A stretch of 64,000 nucleotides of DNA, from contig CM036753.1 of the NCBI GenBank assembly GCA_020796225.1, forward strand, positions 68,232,365 to 68,296,364, written 5' to 3'. Source of the DNA: Arion vulgaris. Taxonomy: Eukaryota > Mollusca > Gastropoda > Stylommatophora > Arionidae. Position numbers and translations under genes: made by a program. A model generated the notes under the pieces. That model was not told the origin of the DNA. It ran no database searches and was given only the letters and a program-made list of their open reading frames with translations. This document shows positions 31,751-42,127 of this stretch, piece by piece. The first letter of the stretch is position 1. The number at the start of each line of letters is the position of its first letter.

Positions 31751-32320
31751 ATGTCGTGTGATGGTGCTGAATCCAACGAAATCGAAGCAGAAAATACAGA
31801 AGACGTGTCCCACTGTGTAATAGATGAAAGCAGTGCTATAGAAACATCATCATTACCAATACTACCATTAAGATCAACAACTCTTCACGATTTAGTCACA
31901 TTTTTCACAAGACAAACTGAAATCGAATGTACAGAAAGTTCTCCCAATTTAGCCATATCATCTTCAAGCCAAAGAGAGGCAGAAAGCACAGCACATGCTT
32001 CTAATGTAGCAACATCTTCTACAAGCCAAAAACACAACGAAAGTAAAATGTACTTAAACGATATTGGTGAATGGCCAAACAACTTCAATCGAGATTATTG
32101 GATTGTGAAAGAAAGTAGCGAAGTACAATATATGAACAGTGATTTCATGTCTAAAAAAATTTAAAAAAAATACGATAAAGAAAACAATCCACGATTTTGT
32201 CGAAAGTCGTTTTTCACATACACATACACCAACAAACAAAACTCACGTGAGAGATTAGTTGTGTTATACAGAAACTAAAGGACAACTGTTCTGTTTTGTT
32301 TGCAAAGTTATTGATTTAGG
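31751..32320 (+). pseudogene. hAT transposase N terminus with TTF-type zinc finger
   Basis: The frame from 31751 (MSCDGAESNE) is a serine/threonine-rich N terminus and reaches DIGEWPNNFNRDYWIVKES, the typical start of the TTF zinc-finger region in ZMYM6-like hAT proteins. It stops at 32164. In a shifted frame the finger continues as KTIHDFVESRFSH and, after another stop, CYTETKGQLFCFVCKVIDL (about 32264-32320), matching the YSExKGxxFCFxCKLF hallmark. The whole catalytic domain that should follow is missing. Confidence 0.85.
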
Positions 32321-32332
32321 CTGTACCATAGA

Positions 32333-32814
32333 GTGACTGGTGTATTTGGAATACTTCGGCAGTTAAAATCTATTACAGCAGAAGAGATCTTGAAAAGAAC
32401 TCCAAATATTGTCAGCTCTTATCAAGAGGATTTGGAAGAAAGCCTTGTCGACGAACTTGTGCAGTTCACTGAACTTTTTAAAACTAATGTAGCTGCTGCT
32501 ATTAATAACGAGAAGCATGAGGCTCTTGAACTGCAATTTTATAAACTTATAATGGAAAATTCATTAGAGTCGTGTTTCCCAAATGTAGAAATAGTCTTAC
32601 GAATTTACTTGTCTTTAATGATTACTAACTGCAGCGGAGAACGTTCTTTTTCAACATTAAAGCGTATAAAAGTGAGTTCAGGAACATGATGGGACAAGAT
32701 CGTTTAAATCACCTCACCTTAATGAACATTGAATGTAATTTACTTGGAGAAATTGATTTGTCTAGTATTATCTCTAAATTTGCTCACATTAAATCGAGAC
32801 AAGTTTTTTTGTAA
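32333..32814 (+). pseudogene. hAT transposase C-terminal dimerisation domain
   Basis: The frame 32333-32689 covers the region before and into the hAT dimerisation domain: IVLRIYLSLMITNCSGERSF then STLKRIK, the conserved LP..NCxxERSFSxLKxIK motif. A 1-bp frame change near 32670 moves the rest (RNMMGQDRLNHLTLMNIEC, then the last residues to a stop at 32812-32814) into another frame. The insertion domain and acidic catalytic residues upstream were deleted. Confidence 0.88.
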
Positions 32815-32969
32815 AAGTTGTGTTTTATTTTATTATCATACAAAACCTAGGGCCCGCGCTAAAATTTGCTACGGGCCCCGCGCTAGCCTAATCCGGCACT
32901 GTCTCTACATAAAAAGCAGGTGTGGGTTTATGCATTCGGAAGAGTAGATCTGATCTCAGAATTCAGTTG

Positions 32970-33378
32970 TTTTTCTCTGTCGATGTTTCTCTGGTCTTCT
33001 ATAACTTCTTTATGAGGCAGCATTTTTTCATCTGATATTCCATACATTCTCTTAAAAATATCTTTTATTTCTTTCGTCTTCCATAACTTCACTATATTGC
33101 AAAGTTAATTCCTTTAGCCTTCTATTACTTCTCTCTCTAAAAGACAGCATCTATTTTTGTAATCTTTCATAACTTCTCATTCAAGCAGAATCTATTCCTC
33201 TTGTTTTTCATAACTTCTCTGTAGGGTCATTCCATCCCCCGGATCTTCCATGTCTTCTCTATATGGCAGTATTAATTCCGTTGGTCTTCCATATCTTCAG
33301 TATAAGACAACATCTATTTTTCTGACCTTCCATAACTTTTCCATACGGCAGAATTGATTTCTTTGGTCTCCCATAACA
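32970..33378 (+). repeat. About 50-bp degenerate tandem repeat, about 8 copies
   Basis: The motif TCTTCCATAACTTCTCTATA then GGCAG and ATTAATTCCTTTGG recurs with many substitutions. The level of divergence indicates an old array. Confidence 0.7.
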
Positions 33379-33499
33379 TAAACGAAATAGAGGAATACTA
33401 AGGAAAAAGTCAGTGTAGGATATCATAGACGAGTTACATTTAGAGCTGCTGTCCCGGGAACCAAGTACCGACCGATTATAGCTAAATTTTGATGATGTG

Positions 33500-33562
33500 C
33501 TGTAAATTACAATATGGTATGGACCACATCAACCATCGTATGCCATTGACCATCGAAAAAGG
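33500..33562 (+). mobile_element. SINE S5 fragment
   Basis: GGACCACATCAACCATCGTATG matches the S5 core also at 33908-33932. It is a short piece just upstream of the fuller copy. Confidence 0.5.
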
Positions 33563-33727
33563 TATAAAACCCTACTGCCATATGTGCTGCCTGGTATTTT
33601 TTTAAATATTTGTCTCTAAACTGTAAATGAATCAATTATTATAGATTTCCAAATTGATTTCATTGTATTTTGAAACGTCAAACTGCTTTCAACTTTGACT
33701 TAATTTTATATGATCTTCTATTTACAA

Positions 33728-34015
33728 TGAAGGCAGCTATAGTGTAGTTGTTAATGAACTAGCTTCTAAGAAGCGTGGTCCGGACTCATTTTCACAGTGG
33801 TCGTTGAATATTTTTCCGATCGCAACGGGTTCTTAGGTTGACCTAGTCAATTCGGTGCCAGGAAATGCACTTGGTGTCCTGCGGTGTGAGTAAAGGTGGC
33901 CTGCGTCATGTTGACCACATCAACCATCGTGTGCTGACGGTCAGTGGAAAATCTAGACTAACACCATATATTTTTCAAGATACCTCAAGGTATGAAAAAG
34001 GGTGCACTTCTATTC
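33728..34015 (+). mobile_element. tRNA-related SINE S5, long copy
   Basis: The head GCAGCTATAGTGTAGTTGTTAATG (33731-33754) corresponds to CGCTGTAGCGTAGTTGTTAG of the 49.9-kb copy. The body has CACATCAACCATCGTGTGCTGA and CCTCAAGGTATGAAAAAGGG. Confidence 0.75.
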
Positions 34016-34044
34016 CAATTATTTATTTTTACTGACCATAAACA

Positions 34045-34295
34045 ACTGTTGGGCACACCTTGAGGAGAAATAATCAACGAATATCAAAGCAGGCATTGAA
34101 GTGGGATGCAAAGGGTTCAAGAAGGAGAGGTCGACCTAAGGAGACCCTGAAACGAACTTTGCTGAGAGAAGCAGGAAATATCGATCTCAGTTCCATGGAG
34201 GAGATTGAGCGAGTTGCCCAGGATAGAGCGGTATGGAGAAATTACTTGCAGGCCCTATGTAACGTATAACGGTACGAGAGGAATTATTATTATAA
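34045..34295 (+). pseudogene. LINE-C ORF2 C terminus and 3' tail
   Basis: The frame 34060-34269 reads RRNNQRISKQALKWDAKGSR, then RRGRPKETLKRTLLREAG, then IDLSSMEEIERVAQDRAVWR and NYLQALCNV, a normal RTE-like C terminus. It stops at 34267-34269, and a TATTATTATAA tail follows. This stretch is the parent sequence of the 18.8-19.7 kb satellite monomer. Confidence 0.85.
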
Positions 34296-34309
34296 ACAAA
34301 ACAACTGTA

Positions 34310-34690
34310 AATTAACCGATTTATTAATACAACCACACTCCTAATGTACTAACTAAAATTAATCATTCAATTTGTGTTTCTGCTGAGCGAAATTGAATCA
34401 CTGACATCAAAATTGATTTGTACGCTAGTAATAGAATTAATTATGCATAAACAACATTCCAGAAAACGCAGATCATATAGTGCAACATATCCCTGTACAT
34501 TGAAATCATAAATAGAGCAATTTCTTGTTAATTAGAACGAATTATGTCATATAAAAGTCAATCATTGATGATTAATCGATATGCTAGATAAGCATAAGAG
34601 ACCACCATGATGCCTTTTTGCAAATGATTAAGACTCTCATTTACAACTGAAGCAAATTCCGAAGAATTACTGAGAGAAATAAATATATTT
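34310..34690. other. No recognised feature
   Basis: AT-rich spacer between LINE-C and a MITE. Confidence 0.4.
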
Positions 34691-34701
34691 TGTGTCTTCA
34701 C

Positions 34702-34875
34702 CAGTGGCGGCACGTGGTCATTTTTCTTGGATGGGGCCAGGCACAAATTTTCGGAAAAATCATGGGTTTTGAAGTATCTACTATTATTTGCATATTCGGG
34801 GAATTTATCCCCCTTTCTATTATTGGTGGGGCCGGGCCTTAATCCCCAATGGCCCTTAATGACGAACCGACCCTG
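34702..34875. mobile_element. hAT-type MITE with perfect 8-bp target duplication
   Basis: The ends read CAGTGGCGGCACGTGG and, inverted, CAGGGTCGGTTCGTCATTAA. GTCTTCAC occurs at 34694-34701 and 34876-34883. Related elements are at 39505-39662, 41607-42058 and 59044-59207. It is 174 bp and non-coding. Confidence 0.92.
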
Positions 34876-34889
34876 GTCTTCACCCTTCA

Positions 34890-35160
34890 TCCATAGAGAG
34901 GCATAGGTCCGCAATCAAGGTTCGGTTGTCAAACCGCATTCAGATCTCTCAACTTTTCCCTATCTTCTTGCATTCCGTATCTAACTCCCGTCTCTAGGTG
35001 TTTTTGTGTCTTCCTTTACCTCTATTACCCTGGATGTTTCATCAGAGAGTCTGTCTCGTGATGATGTCAGGAAGTCTCCTCAGTGTGTCTCATATCCATC
35101 GCCACTTTCTGCCCCGTATCTCTTGTTCCACCTGTCCTTGTCCTGCTCCATCATGAAGTT
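34890..35160. other. No recognised feature
   Basis: Non-repetitive in this window; no gene seen. Confidence 0.4.
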
Positions 35161-35164
35161 TATT

Positions 35165-35945
35165 ATTAATGTAACAGTTTTCGGTACTTGTGCATACTGT
35201 TAAAAATATACAAGTTAGTTCGGTACTTGTGCATACTGTTAAAATATACAAGTGTGTTCGGTGATTGTGCATACTGTTAAAATATACAAGTTAGTTCGGT
35301 ACTTGCTGCATCTGTTAAAATATCAAGTTTGTTCGGTGATTGTGCATACTGTTAAAATATGATCAAGTTGTTCGTGATGATTGTAGTCATATGTTAAAAT
35401 ATTTTAGCAATTTTGTTCCAGTACTTGTCTCTCCATCAAATTTATTATTAAGTAACAGTTCGGTACTTGTGCATATTGTTAAAATATACAAGTTTGTTCG
35501 GTGATTGTGCATACTGTTAAAATATACAAGTTGTTCGGTATTGTGCATACTGTTAAAATATACAAGTTAGTTCGGTATTGTGATATTGTTAAAATATACA
35601 AGTTAGTTCGGTACTTGTGCATACTGTTAAAATATACAAGTTTGTTCGGTGATTGTGCATACTGTTAAAATATACAAGTTAGTTCGGTATTGTGTATACT
35701 GTTAAAATATTACAAGTTAGTTCGGTACTTGTGCATACTGTTAAAATATACAAGTTAGTTCGGTACTTGTGTATACCGTTAAAATATACAAGTTAGTTCG
35801 GTACTTGTGCATACTGTTAAAATATACAAGTTAGTTCGATACTTGTGCATACTGTTAAAATATACAAGTTAGTTCGGTACTTGTGCATACTGTTAAAATA
35901 TACAAGTTAGTTCGGTGATTGTGCATACTGTTAAAATATATAAGT
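35165..35945 (+). repeat. 38-bp satellite, about 20 copies
   Basis: Unit GTTCGGTACTTGTGCATACT, then GTTAAAATATACAAGTTA. The left third is irregular, and around 35340-35460 an array fragment plus TTTATTATTAAGTAACAG (also found at 35158-35175) appears to be re-copied. The right part is homogeneous. Confidence 0.95.
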
Positions 35946-36204
35946 TAGACTATATTGTGATAACTGACATATGATGGGAAAAAAAATTAAAGGACAACAA
36001 AGGCAGATGATCTCTTTGGGGCTCTATGCTGTGTTGAGGTACCTTCCTCGTCTCACGCTACAGAAGCATTCGATTCAGTTCCTTATAAAGCGATCTTGAT
36101 CTGTTATCTAAGGTAGGAGAGATCCAATACCTAGTAATATCGGAGTTGAACAATAAATGGTCGTCCATTTGTTTTTTTAATTTGTCACTCCTGTTGTTCG
36201 TTTG

Positions 36205-36300
36205 CTTGATAAAGGCCTTGTTGGTCGAAACGTTGCTGTATTTTGTCATTGTTTTTGTCATTTGTAAAACTACAGTACTTTGTGATTACGTGTTTTGCCA
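36205..36300 (+). mobile_element. Dispersed repeat with hammerhead-like core
   Basis: CTTGATAAAGGCCTTGTTGG then TCGAAACGTTGCTG, with a GGCC/GGTC hairpin. The next about 55 bp (ATTGTTTTTGTCATTTG, AAAACTACAGTACTTTG) match the complement of 59580-59625. Penelope-like elements and retrozymes carry hammerhead ribozymes in such a setting; that link is inference. Confidence 0.6.
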
Positions 36301-36369
36301 ATCAAATAGTTTTACTGCAGTCTCATATATATATTGTGAGCAATAAATTGTAAGCCTTGTGTTCACATT

Positions 36370-36650
36370 GAGCACACAAAAGAACAATTTGACAGTTGAA
36401 AATCAATAAGAGTGGGATGAGAAACTGCTGCCGAAGCAAGAAAACCACGAATATATATTTCTTTCAATTCAGCAAATTTTCACTATCTTCAAAATGTCAG
36501 CGGGAGCTGTCGTCGCAGGTGATACAGAACTCATGCTCTCCTGCTAAGAACTTCCAGTGTCAAAAAAAAAAAAAAGATATGACCTCTCATGGTTTTTCAA
36601 TGAACTGCAAAGTTGATGATACTATCAATCATGATCAATAAATGCATCAT
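36370..36650 (+). mobile_element. Dispersed repeat S7, divergent
   Basis: Shares a CACTATCTTCAAAATGTCA stretch with S7 at 5625 (CATTATCTTCAAAATTACA) and the final GATACTATCAATCATGATCA tail. More diverged than the other three copies. Confidence 0.5.
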
Positions 36651-36654
36651 GGCT

Positions 36655-37172
36655 TTTGAAGTATTAAGGTAAAGGTATACTGATTGATTCATACATTGAT
36701 TGATTGATTTGTTAATTGAAAGAACTATCATCATTGCACTTAGTTGACTAATCATTTGTGCTTCGAACTATTTCTTACACAGGAAGATATCAGCGGCAGT
36801 GCACGTACTATATAGGACGGGCGAGGGTCCCAAGTGAAAATTTGAAAATTTGAAAATTTTATTTTAATCTTTTTGAATGAATTTTGAACTGGCAGCTTTA
36901 AGCAACCTACTCATATCGGTTTTCAACTACTGATGTGTTCTTTTATGTGCTTAAATCGAACACGAAAAGACTTAATGAGATTTAGCAAAACTCGCTTTAC
37001 CAAAACCTTATATTAAACAAAAAATAAAAATAACAAATAACAAAAAAAACAACCCGAGAAAACAGTTACTTACGATTTAATTTTCGCATCCAAGAACACT
37101 TTAAATAGATGCACACAACCCCAGCTTTCTTATTTTGAGTAAACCTACGTGTACTGTTCGGTAAATATATTA
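36655..37172. other. No recognised feature
   Basis: AT-rich spacer up to the LINE-A target duplication. Confidence 0.4.
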
Positions 37173-37185
37173 GCAGAAGAACATA

Positions 37186-38568
37186 GTCAGTTAGTTAGTT
37201 TGTTTGTTCCTTTCGTGCCAAAGGCGGCACATAGGGCAGAGATTTTAGATCTCCATGTGATACGGTTCTTTGCTAGCAGTTGGAGATCTTGTATGGTTTT
37301 ACATCCCAATAGTTTACTTTCTTGTTGGATGGTTCTTCGAAGAGTGGTCTTTGGTCTTCCACGTTTTCTTTTCCCAACTGGTGACCACATAAGGACTTGT
37401 CGATTTAGTCTCTTTTCGTCTGATCTAAGAACATGACCTAAATATTTCCACCTTCGTTTCCTTATAATATTTGATACGGGTTGTTGGTGTGTTCTATCTC
37501 TCACTGTGTTGTTAGAAACGAAATCACTCCATTTTACTTTTAATAATTTTCGGAGACATTTATTCTCAAAGCTGTCCAGTTTGTTATCAATTTTCTTTGT
37601 TGATTTCCAACTTTCACAACCGTAGGTCAGTACAGGAATCACACATGACCTAAATAATTTAACTTTTGTGCATATACTAAGGTCTTGAGATTGCCAGATA
37701 TTCGTTAATTTAGTGAAGGCACTAGCTGCTATAGCAATACGAGAGTTTATTTCTTTCATCGTGCCTCCGTTGTTTGACACTTTACTTCCCAAATATGTAA
37801 AATGTTCAACTTTCTCCAGTGTTTGGCCATTTATTACGATGTTGTCTGTCGAGTTTGTGAGGTCCATAATTTTGGTCTTGGCAGAATTAATCTGGAGACC
37901 AACCTGTTCTGCAAGTGTGCAAAGATTGCTCGTTAGTTTGTGGGTTGCTTGTGTGGTTGAATTCAATATGGCCACGTCATCGGCAAAGTCAAGATCAAAT
38001 AGTCTGCTGTTATTAAGCCATTTGATGCCTAGTTGATCATTTGGGTGCATTTGTGTATGATCCAGTCTATAGCTATACCAAAAAGCATAGGTGACATAAC
38101 GCAGCCCTGCTTCACACCCGAATTGACTGTGAACCAGTCTGAGTTTCCTGCATCTGTTCTTGCACAGCAGGATGCTTCAGAATAGAAGGCTTTTATAATA
38201 TTGATGTATTCTTCCTGGAAGCCGTAGGTCTTAAGAATCTCTCAGAGAGTAGAACGATGAAGACTATCAAACGCTTTCTGAAAGTATATAAAATTTATGA
38301 CTAGTGGTGACTGGAATTCAATTGATTCTTCTATAATGGATCTCAGCATGAAGATATGATCGGTACAAGAACGATGTGGACGAAAGCCAGCTTGTTTTTC
38401 CCTTTAGCCTTGCGTCGACGGCTTTTTCAGCCTCTCCATCAAAATACTGCAGAATAGCTTGCCAGATGCTGATAGCAGAGTTATTCCGCGCCAGTTGTTA
38501 CAATTTGACAAATCGCCTTTTTGGGAGCTTGAATATCACTCCGTCTTTCCAATCTTTTGAAGGGGTTT
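37186..38568 (-). mobile_element. LINE-A copy 2, 1.4 kb, 12-bp target duplication
   Basis: Flanked by CAGAAGAACATA at 37174-37185 and 38569-38580. The 3' end (low coordinates) is the GTTAGTTAGTTTGTTTG tail seen also in copy 1. The 5' end is truncated inside the reverse transcriptase domain, as is usual for target-primed insertion. Confidence 0.95.
37187..38568 (-). pseudogene. LINE-A reverse transcriptase and C terminus
   Basis: The 287-codon minus frame (37187-38050) contains LFDLDFADDVAIL (the FADD form of the catalytic box), QINSAKTKIMDL, HFTYLGSKVSNNG, then SFENKCLRKLLKVKWSDFV, RRWKYLGHVLRSDEKRL and KRKRGRPKTTLRRTIQQESK. Upstream, to 38568, broken frames show NCNNWRGITLLSAS, QAGFRPHRSCTDHIFMLR, YFQKAFDSLHR and SGVKQGCVMSPMLFGIA, the earlier RT blocks in the right order. 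In-frame stops and at least one shift near 38050 inactivate it. The endonuclease is absent. The motif set is RTE-like. Confidence 0.93.
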
Positions 38569-38589
38569 CAGAAGAACATAACTGTTCAT

Positions 38590-38886
38590 TATATCACACC
38601 GTCTCTTTGTTGAAAGTGACTGATTCCTGCAAACATTGTGTTGCAATATAGACAATACAAACTAAAGGTAGCGCTGATGCAGTGAAATGTCAAGGGTCAC
38701 ATCTGTGAGCTGATTTCTCTATCACAAGACAATAGATAGCGGGGGTATTGAGGTATGCTTCCAGTTGGCTTGTGTAACAAATTATATAAAGCCTGTGTGA
38801 CAGATCAAACCCGTGTCACTTAGACTTGAACGATGAAGATGAAAGATGAATGAGAGAGTAAAGTTACCAACTGAAGAATATAGATG

Positions 38887-38895
<9 letters not shown>
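38590..38895. other. No recognised feature
   Basis: Spacer between LINE-A and the GA-rich microsatellites. Confidence 0.4.
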
Positions 38896-38921
<26 letters not shown>

Positions 38922-39150
38922 GAGAGTCAGATAGAAATAGAGACAGAAATCGATGAGAGAGACATATAGACACAGGCAGACAGATAGAAAGAGATAGACA
39001 TAATGTGAGAGAAGAACAAAGATAGAGAGACACAGAGAGATACAGACAGATAGAGAGGTAGACAAAGAATGTTAAAGTGAAACAAACTTACGGAAAAAAT
39101 ATATATATATATATATAAAGAAAGAGAGAGAGAGAGAGAGAGAGAAATGG
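38885..39150. repeat. GT, GA, GATA and TA microsatellite cluster
   Basis: TGTGTGTGCG at 38886-38908, GAGAGA runs at 38908-38926 and 39122-39145, GATAGA-rich degenerate sequence between them and a short TA run near 39101-39116. Frames here are low-complexity artefacts. Confidence 0.9.
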
Positions 39151-39219
39151 GATGGGGAAAGGCTGCAAATATTCTGGCTAAATACAATAACAAATGCAGC
39201 TTAAAGAACGAACAAACTG

Positions 39220-39450
39220 TGCATTATAGGAGGTCCTTACTAAAAGACAAAGATGGAGGTGGAATATTCATGTATATCGTATGCCAGTAGGGACATTGGC
39301 TAGTACAGCTCTCTGATGGACATCGCATGGGAAAAGAAGTCATGGATGTCAAAAGGAAACATGGAGAAGAACTGGGAAAAGATTGTTGAAAGATTGTGGG
39401 GTGACATAGGAAACAAATCATAGAAAGGCAACAGAACGGCAACAATACAA
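39220..39450 (+). pseudogene. LINE 3' end (GRPKETWRR-type C terminus)
   Basis: Broken plus frames read RWRWNIHVYRMPVGTLASTA, GKRSHGCQKETWRRTGKR and ETNHRKATERQQ. They fit the WxGHVxRMP...GKRxxGRPKxTWRRT ending of LINE ORFs. The glycine-histidine of GHV and the GRP have mutated. Confidence 0.65.
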
Positions 39451-39504
39451 ATAATTTGTGAAAGCCTTATGTGTCAAACGGCACACGAAGAAAATACATA
39501 CATA

Positions 39505-39761
<257 letters not shown>

Positions 39762-39849
39762 GAGAGAGAGAGGAAGAGAGATAGAGGAAGAGAGGGAGAG
39801 AGAAAAAATGTAAAAAATATTGAGAACGATTTGAAAGCATGTTCTAAAA

Positions 39850-40125
39850 ATAGTCAAATTAGATATGTGACACGTCTCTTTTGTTTATGCTTGTTTATCT
39901 GTCATTCTTCTGTATACATTAACACACATACTGTTAATGTTCCGTTCACTGAAAGTGTACGAGTTTGCAGTCTTGTTCCACGTACCATAGAATATCTGAG
40001 TTCGTATGTATAACTGAACGTTAGCGTCTTTAGGCGAACATATAGATAACTTTATGTGCATGACAGAGACAATCAATGTGAATTGATACAACTTTTATAG
40101 TCCATAACGCAACAGTTCTGACACT
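39850..40125. other. No recognised feature
   Basis: No coding or repeat family recognised. Confidence 0.4.
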
Positions 40126-40129
40126 TTCA

Positions 40130-40278
40130 TCTTTGTCTTATGTCATGCTGGAATGAAAGGCAATGAAAAAGCTGTTGGTCTGCGGGAAATGTTACGATCC
40201 TGAATAGGCCTCTTAAGGACACTAGCGATATAATCAATGCTCTAAAAGAAAACAAAAGAAGCTGAGAATTTCATGGAA
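40130..40278 (+). pseudogene. RNase H LINE fragment
   Basis: HAGMKGNEKAVGL, then after a frame change LKDTSDIINALKEN. Compare HxxVKGSERADALAG and MDRSDIINALREN on the minus strand at 57856-58074. This is the end of the RNase H domain. Confidence 0.65.
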
Positions 40279-40309
40279 TAAAATAAACTGTATTCATTTC
40301 TCGTCTGCA

Positions 40310-40578
40310 CACATCCGTGTGTTGTTGGGGCTCTCAATGTGAGCAAAGAATAGTACCATTGTAACTTAAAAGGCATGTCGTAAGAGGCGTCTAAGGTACG
40401 AGCCTAGGGAATCTTCTTTAGTAACAAAAAAAATAGCGCCGCATAAATCGGATGTGCAGGCCTACTTGTTGGCGCATAGCTGCCACAACGTATAATCGCT
40501 CTTAGGCTCAGATCACATACAAATCACACAGAGTGGTTTAACAAGTGGTCGTTATGGTGCGTTTAAAGAAGAATAAGA
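40310..40578 (+). mobile_element. SINE S2
   Basis: 5' part TGTTGTTGGGGCTCTC, the body GCATGTCGTAAGAGGCG, TAGGCTCAGATCACATAC, and end GTTTAAAGAAGAATAAGAA. Confidence 0.85.
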
Positions 40579-40746
40579 ATTTCGGCTGCTCAAGTTAGGC
40601 ACACCGACTGATGCGTTAGATGGTAAAACCATGTCAGAAACCCTAGTACATACATCAACCATTACAAAAATTGGTTGTTTGTCTAAATTCACTAAAAGAC
40701 ACACTTAGACTGAGATATGTGCAATAAATGACATGTTCGTTGTTCA

Positions 40747-40964
40747 ATTTTTTTTTCCGAACCAGAAGCACTTGAGCTTTTAGCTCTTCGGCTCGGTGCC
40801 ATGGACATCTTAACCCTTCGGTTCGGTGCCATGGATATCGTAACCCTTCGGCTCGGTGCCATGGACATCGTAACTCTTCGGTTCGGTGCCACGAACACCG
40901 TAAATCTGGGGAACCTGTGGCTTTTCTGCCAGCCCGCGGAATTGAACCCGCACTCACAGAGGGC
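40747..40964 (-). mobile_element. SINE S1 with internally amplified 30-bp units and a lost head
   Basis: Minus-strand S1 tail and body. Where other S1 copies have two TTCGGnTCGGTGCCA units, this one has four at 30-bp spacing (40787, 40817, 40847, 40877). It keeps the B-box complement (GGAATTGAACCC, near 40938) but stops before the A box. Confidence 0.88.
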
Positions 40965-41084
40965 TAAATTCATTGTGTGATAAAGACGATCCTCAAATGA
41001 ACAACGCACTATTTCTGTACCAGTCAGTGAAGTTTGTACTTTCGATTCCATGTCAACTTTTTCTCTGGCCGATATTTTTTAACT

Positions 41085-41260
41085 GGACAAGCCTCTATAT
41101 CTTTATTTCAAATCCCCGACTGATGGTATAGCACAGTCAATAAACATGATAACATTATTTCAACCGATATGTTACGACAGTCATCTATAACTTATTTCAA
41201 ATCCTGACTGATGGTATAGACAGTCAATAAACATGATAACATTATTTCAACGAAGTTTAC
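41085..41260 (+). repeat. Two-copy tandem repeat of about 90 bp
   Basis: CTGATGGTATAG then CACAGTCAATAAACATGATA and ACATTATTTCAAC occur near 41119-41164 and again near 41206-41250. Confidence 0.8.
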
Positions 41261-41264
41261 GGGC

Positions 41265-41605
41265 TGTTCAAACTGGTGACTTTCACAATGATTTTATACC
41301 AATGGTAGGAAGTAAAACATTTTTTTAATAGAGATCATGTATGAAACGCATACAATAGCCTGTTCTATAAATATTTTATTACCCTGATGTTAAGAGGCTA
41401 TACAGTATTAGAGAAATAGAAAAAGGGTATAAATAAAAGAAAATCAAGAAACAAAGATTAGGATTTTTTTTTTTAAATGTATGTAACTTTTACTACGTAA
41501 ATAATTTTGTTTTTTCTCCGGAAGCACTTATATTGTAATGTATACTGAATTAGACAGTACACCTGATTTGTTTCATCTTACACAATACAGGGAGCCAGTA
41601 TTTGG
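41265..41605. other. No recognised feature
   Basis: AT-rich spacer. Confidence 0.4.
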
Positions 41606-41606
41606 T

Positions 41607-42058
41607 CAGTGGTGGCACGTGATCATTTTTGTTGGTGGGCCAAGACAACAATTTTCTTAAAATTCGTGGTTTTGTGTTAGGTTATATTTTAGTATTAATT
41701 ATGAACAAGTAATCTTCTTCTTCTTCTCTGCGTTCGTTCTTTACGACCAATTTTAATCACTCTTTGTGATATGTTTGATCTTTGTCAAGAACGTGTATAC
41801 GTTGCACATTGGTTTAGTAGGCCCCTAAACGCATAGACTTCTACACGTTTAGGACATGTGCATCCGATTTCAGCCAAACCTCCTTAGTAGCCTCTTACGA
41901 CATGCTTGGTAGGTAACAGTGGTTCTATTCTTTACACCTCAATTTGGGCCTCGGTAACCACTCGGGCAGAACAAGTAATTAATAGAATAATAAATACACG
42001 TTACACAATATCGTTGATGGTGCCAGCCCCAGTGGTCCTTAATGACGAGCCACCACTG
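41607..42058. mobile_element. hAT-type MITE split by an S3 SINE
   Basis: Left end CAGTGGTGGCACGTGATCAT, right end inverted CAGTGGTGGCTCGTCATTAA. Without the 41714-41979 insertion (SINE plus one duplication copy) the element is about 190 bp, like its relative at 34702. Confidence 0.85.
41714..41968 (-). mobile_element. SINE S3, complete, 11-bp target duplication
   Basis: Flanked by GAACAAGTAAT at 41703-41713 and 41969-41979. On the minus strand it runs from TGCCCGAGTGGTTACCGAGG through GTAAAGAATAGAACCACTG to a GAGAAGAAGAAGAAG tail. The 5' GCCCGAGTGGTTA is reminiscent of a tRNA-Ser or tRNA-Leu A box; a clear B box is not seen. This copy fixes the limits of the family. Confidence 0.93.
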
Positions 42059-42127
42059 ATATTGGCCAAGAAGAGTGAAAGAGTTAACGTAATTTGTTTT
42101 AAAAATATATTTTAATTGGGTTTTCAC

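Larger units (their letters stand above)
31607..32901 (+). mobile_element. Internally deleted hAT transposon
   Basis: The ends read CAGCGCCGGATTAGCCTA (31607-31624) and, inverted, CAGTGCCGGATTAGGCTA (32884-32901), an 18-bp TIR with two mismatches. Both subterminal regions are rich in GGGCCCCGCGC. The flanks TCTCTACG (31599-31606) and TCTCTACA (32902-32909) are an 8-bp target duplication with one mismatch, as hAT elements make. At 1.3 kb it is far shorter than an autonomous hAT of this kind. Confidence 0.95.

Noticed and set aside
31607..32901. Domesticated hAT-derived host gene
   Set aside because: Intact TIRs and target duplication, missing catalytic core and several frame changes point to a dead transposon.
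36205..36300. Active hammerhead ribozyme
   Set aside because: The core reads UUGAUAA and not CUGAUGA, and stems I and III are not evident, so it is kept only as a hammerhead-like motif.
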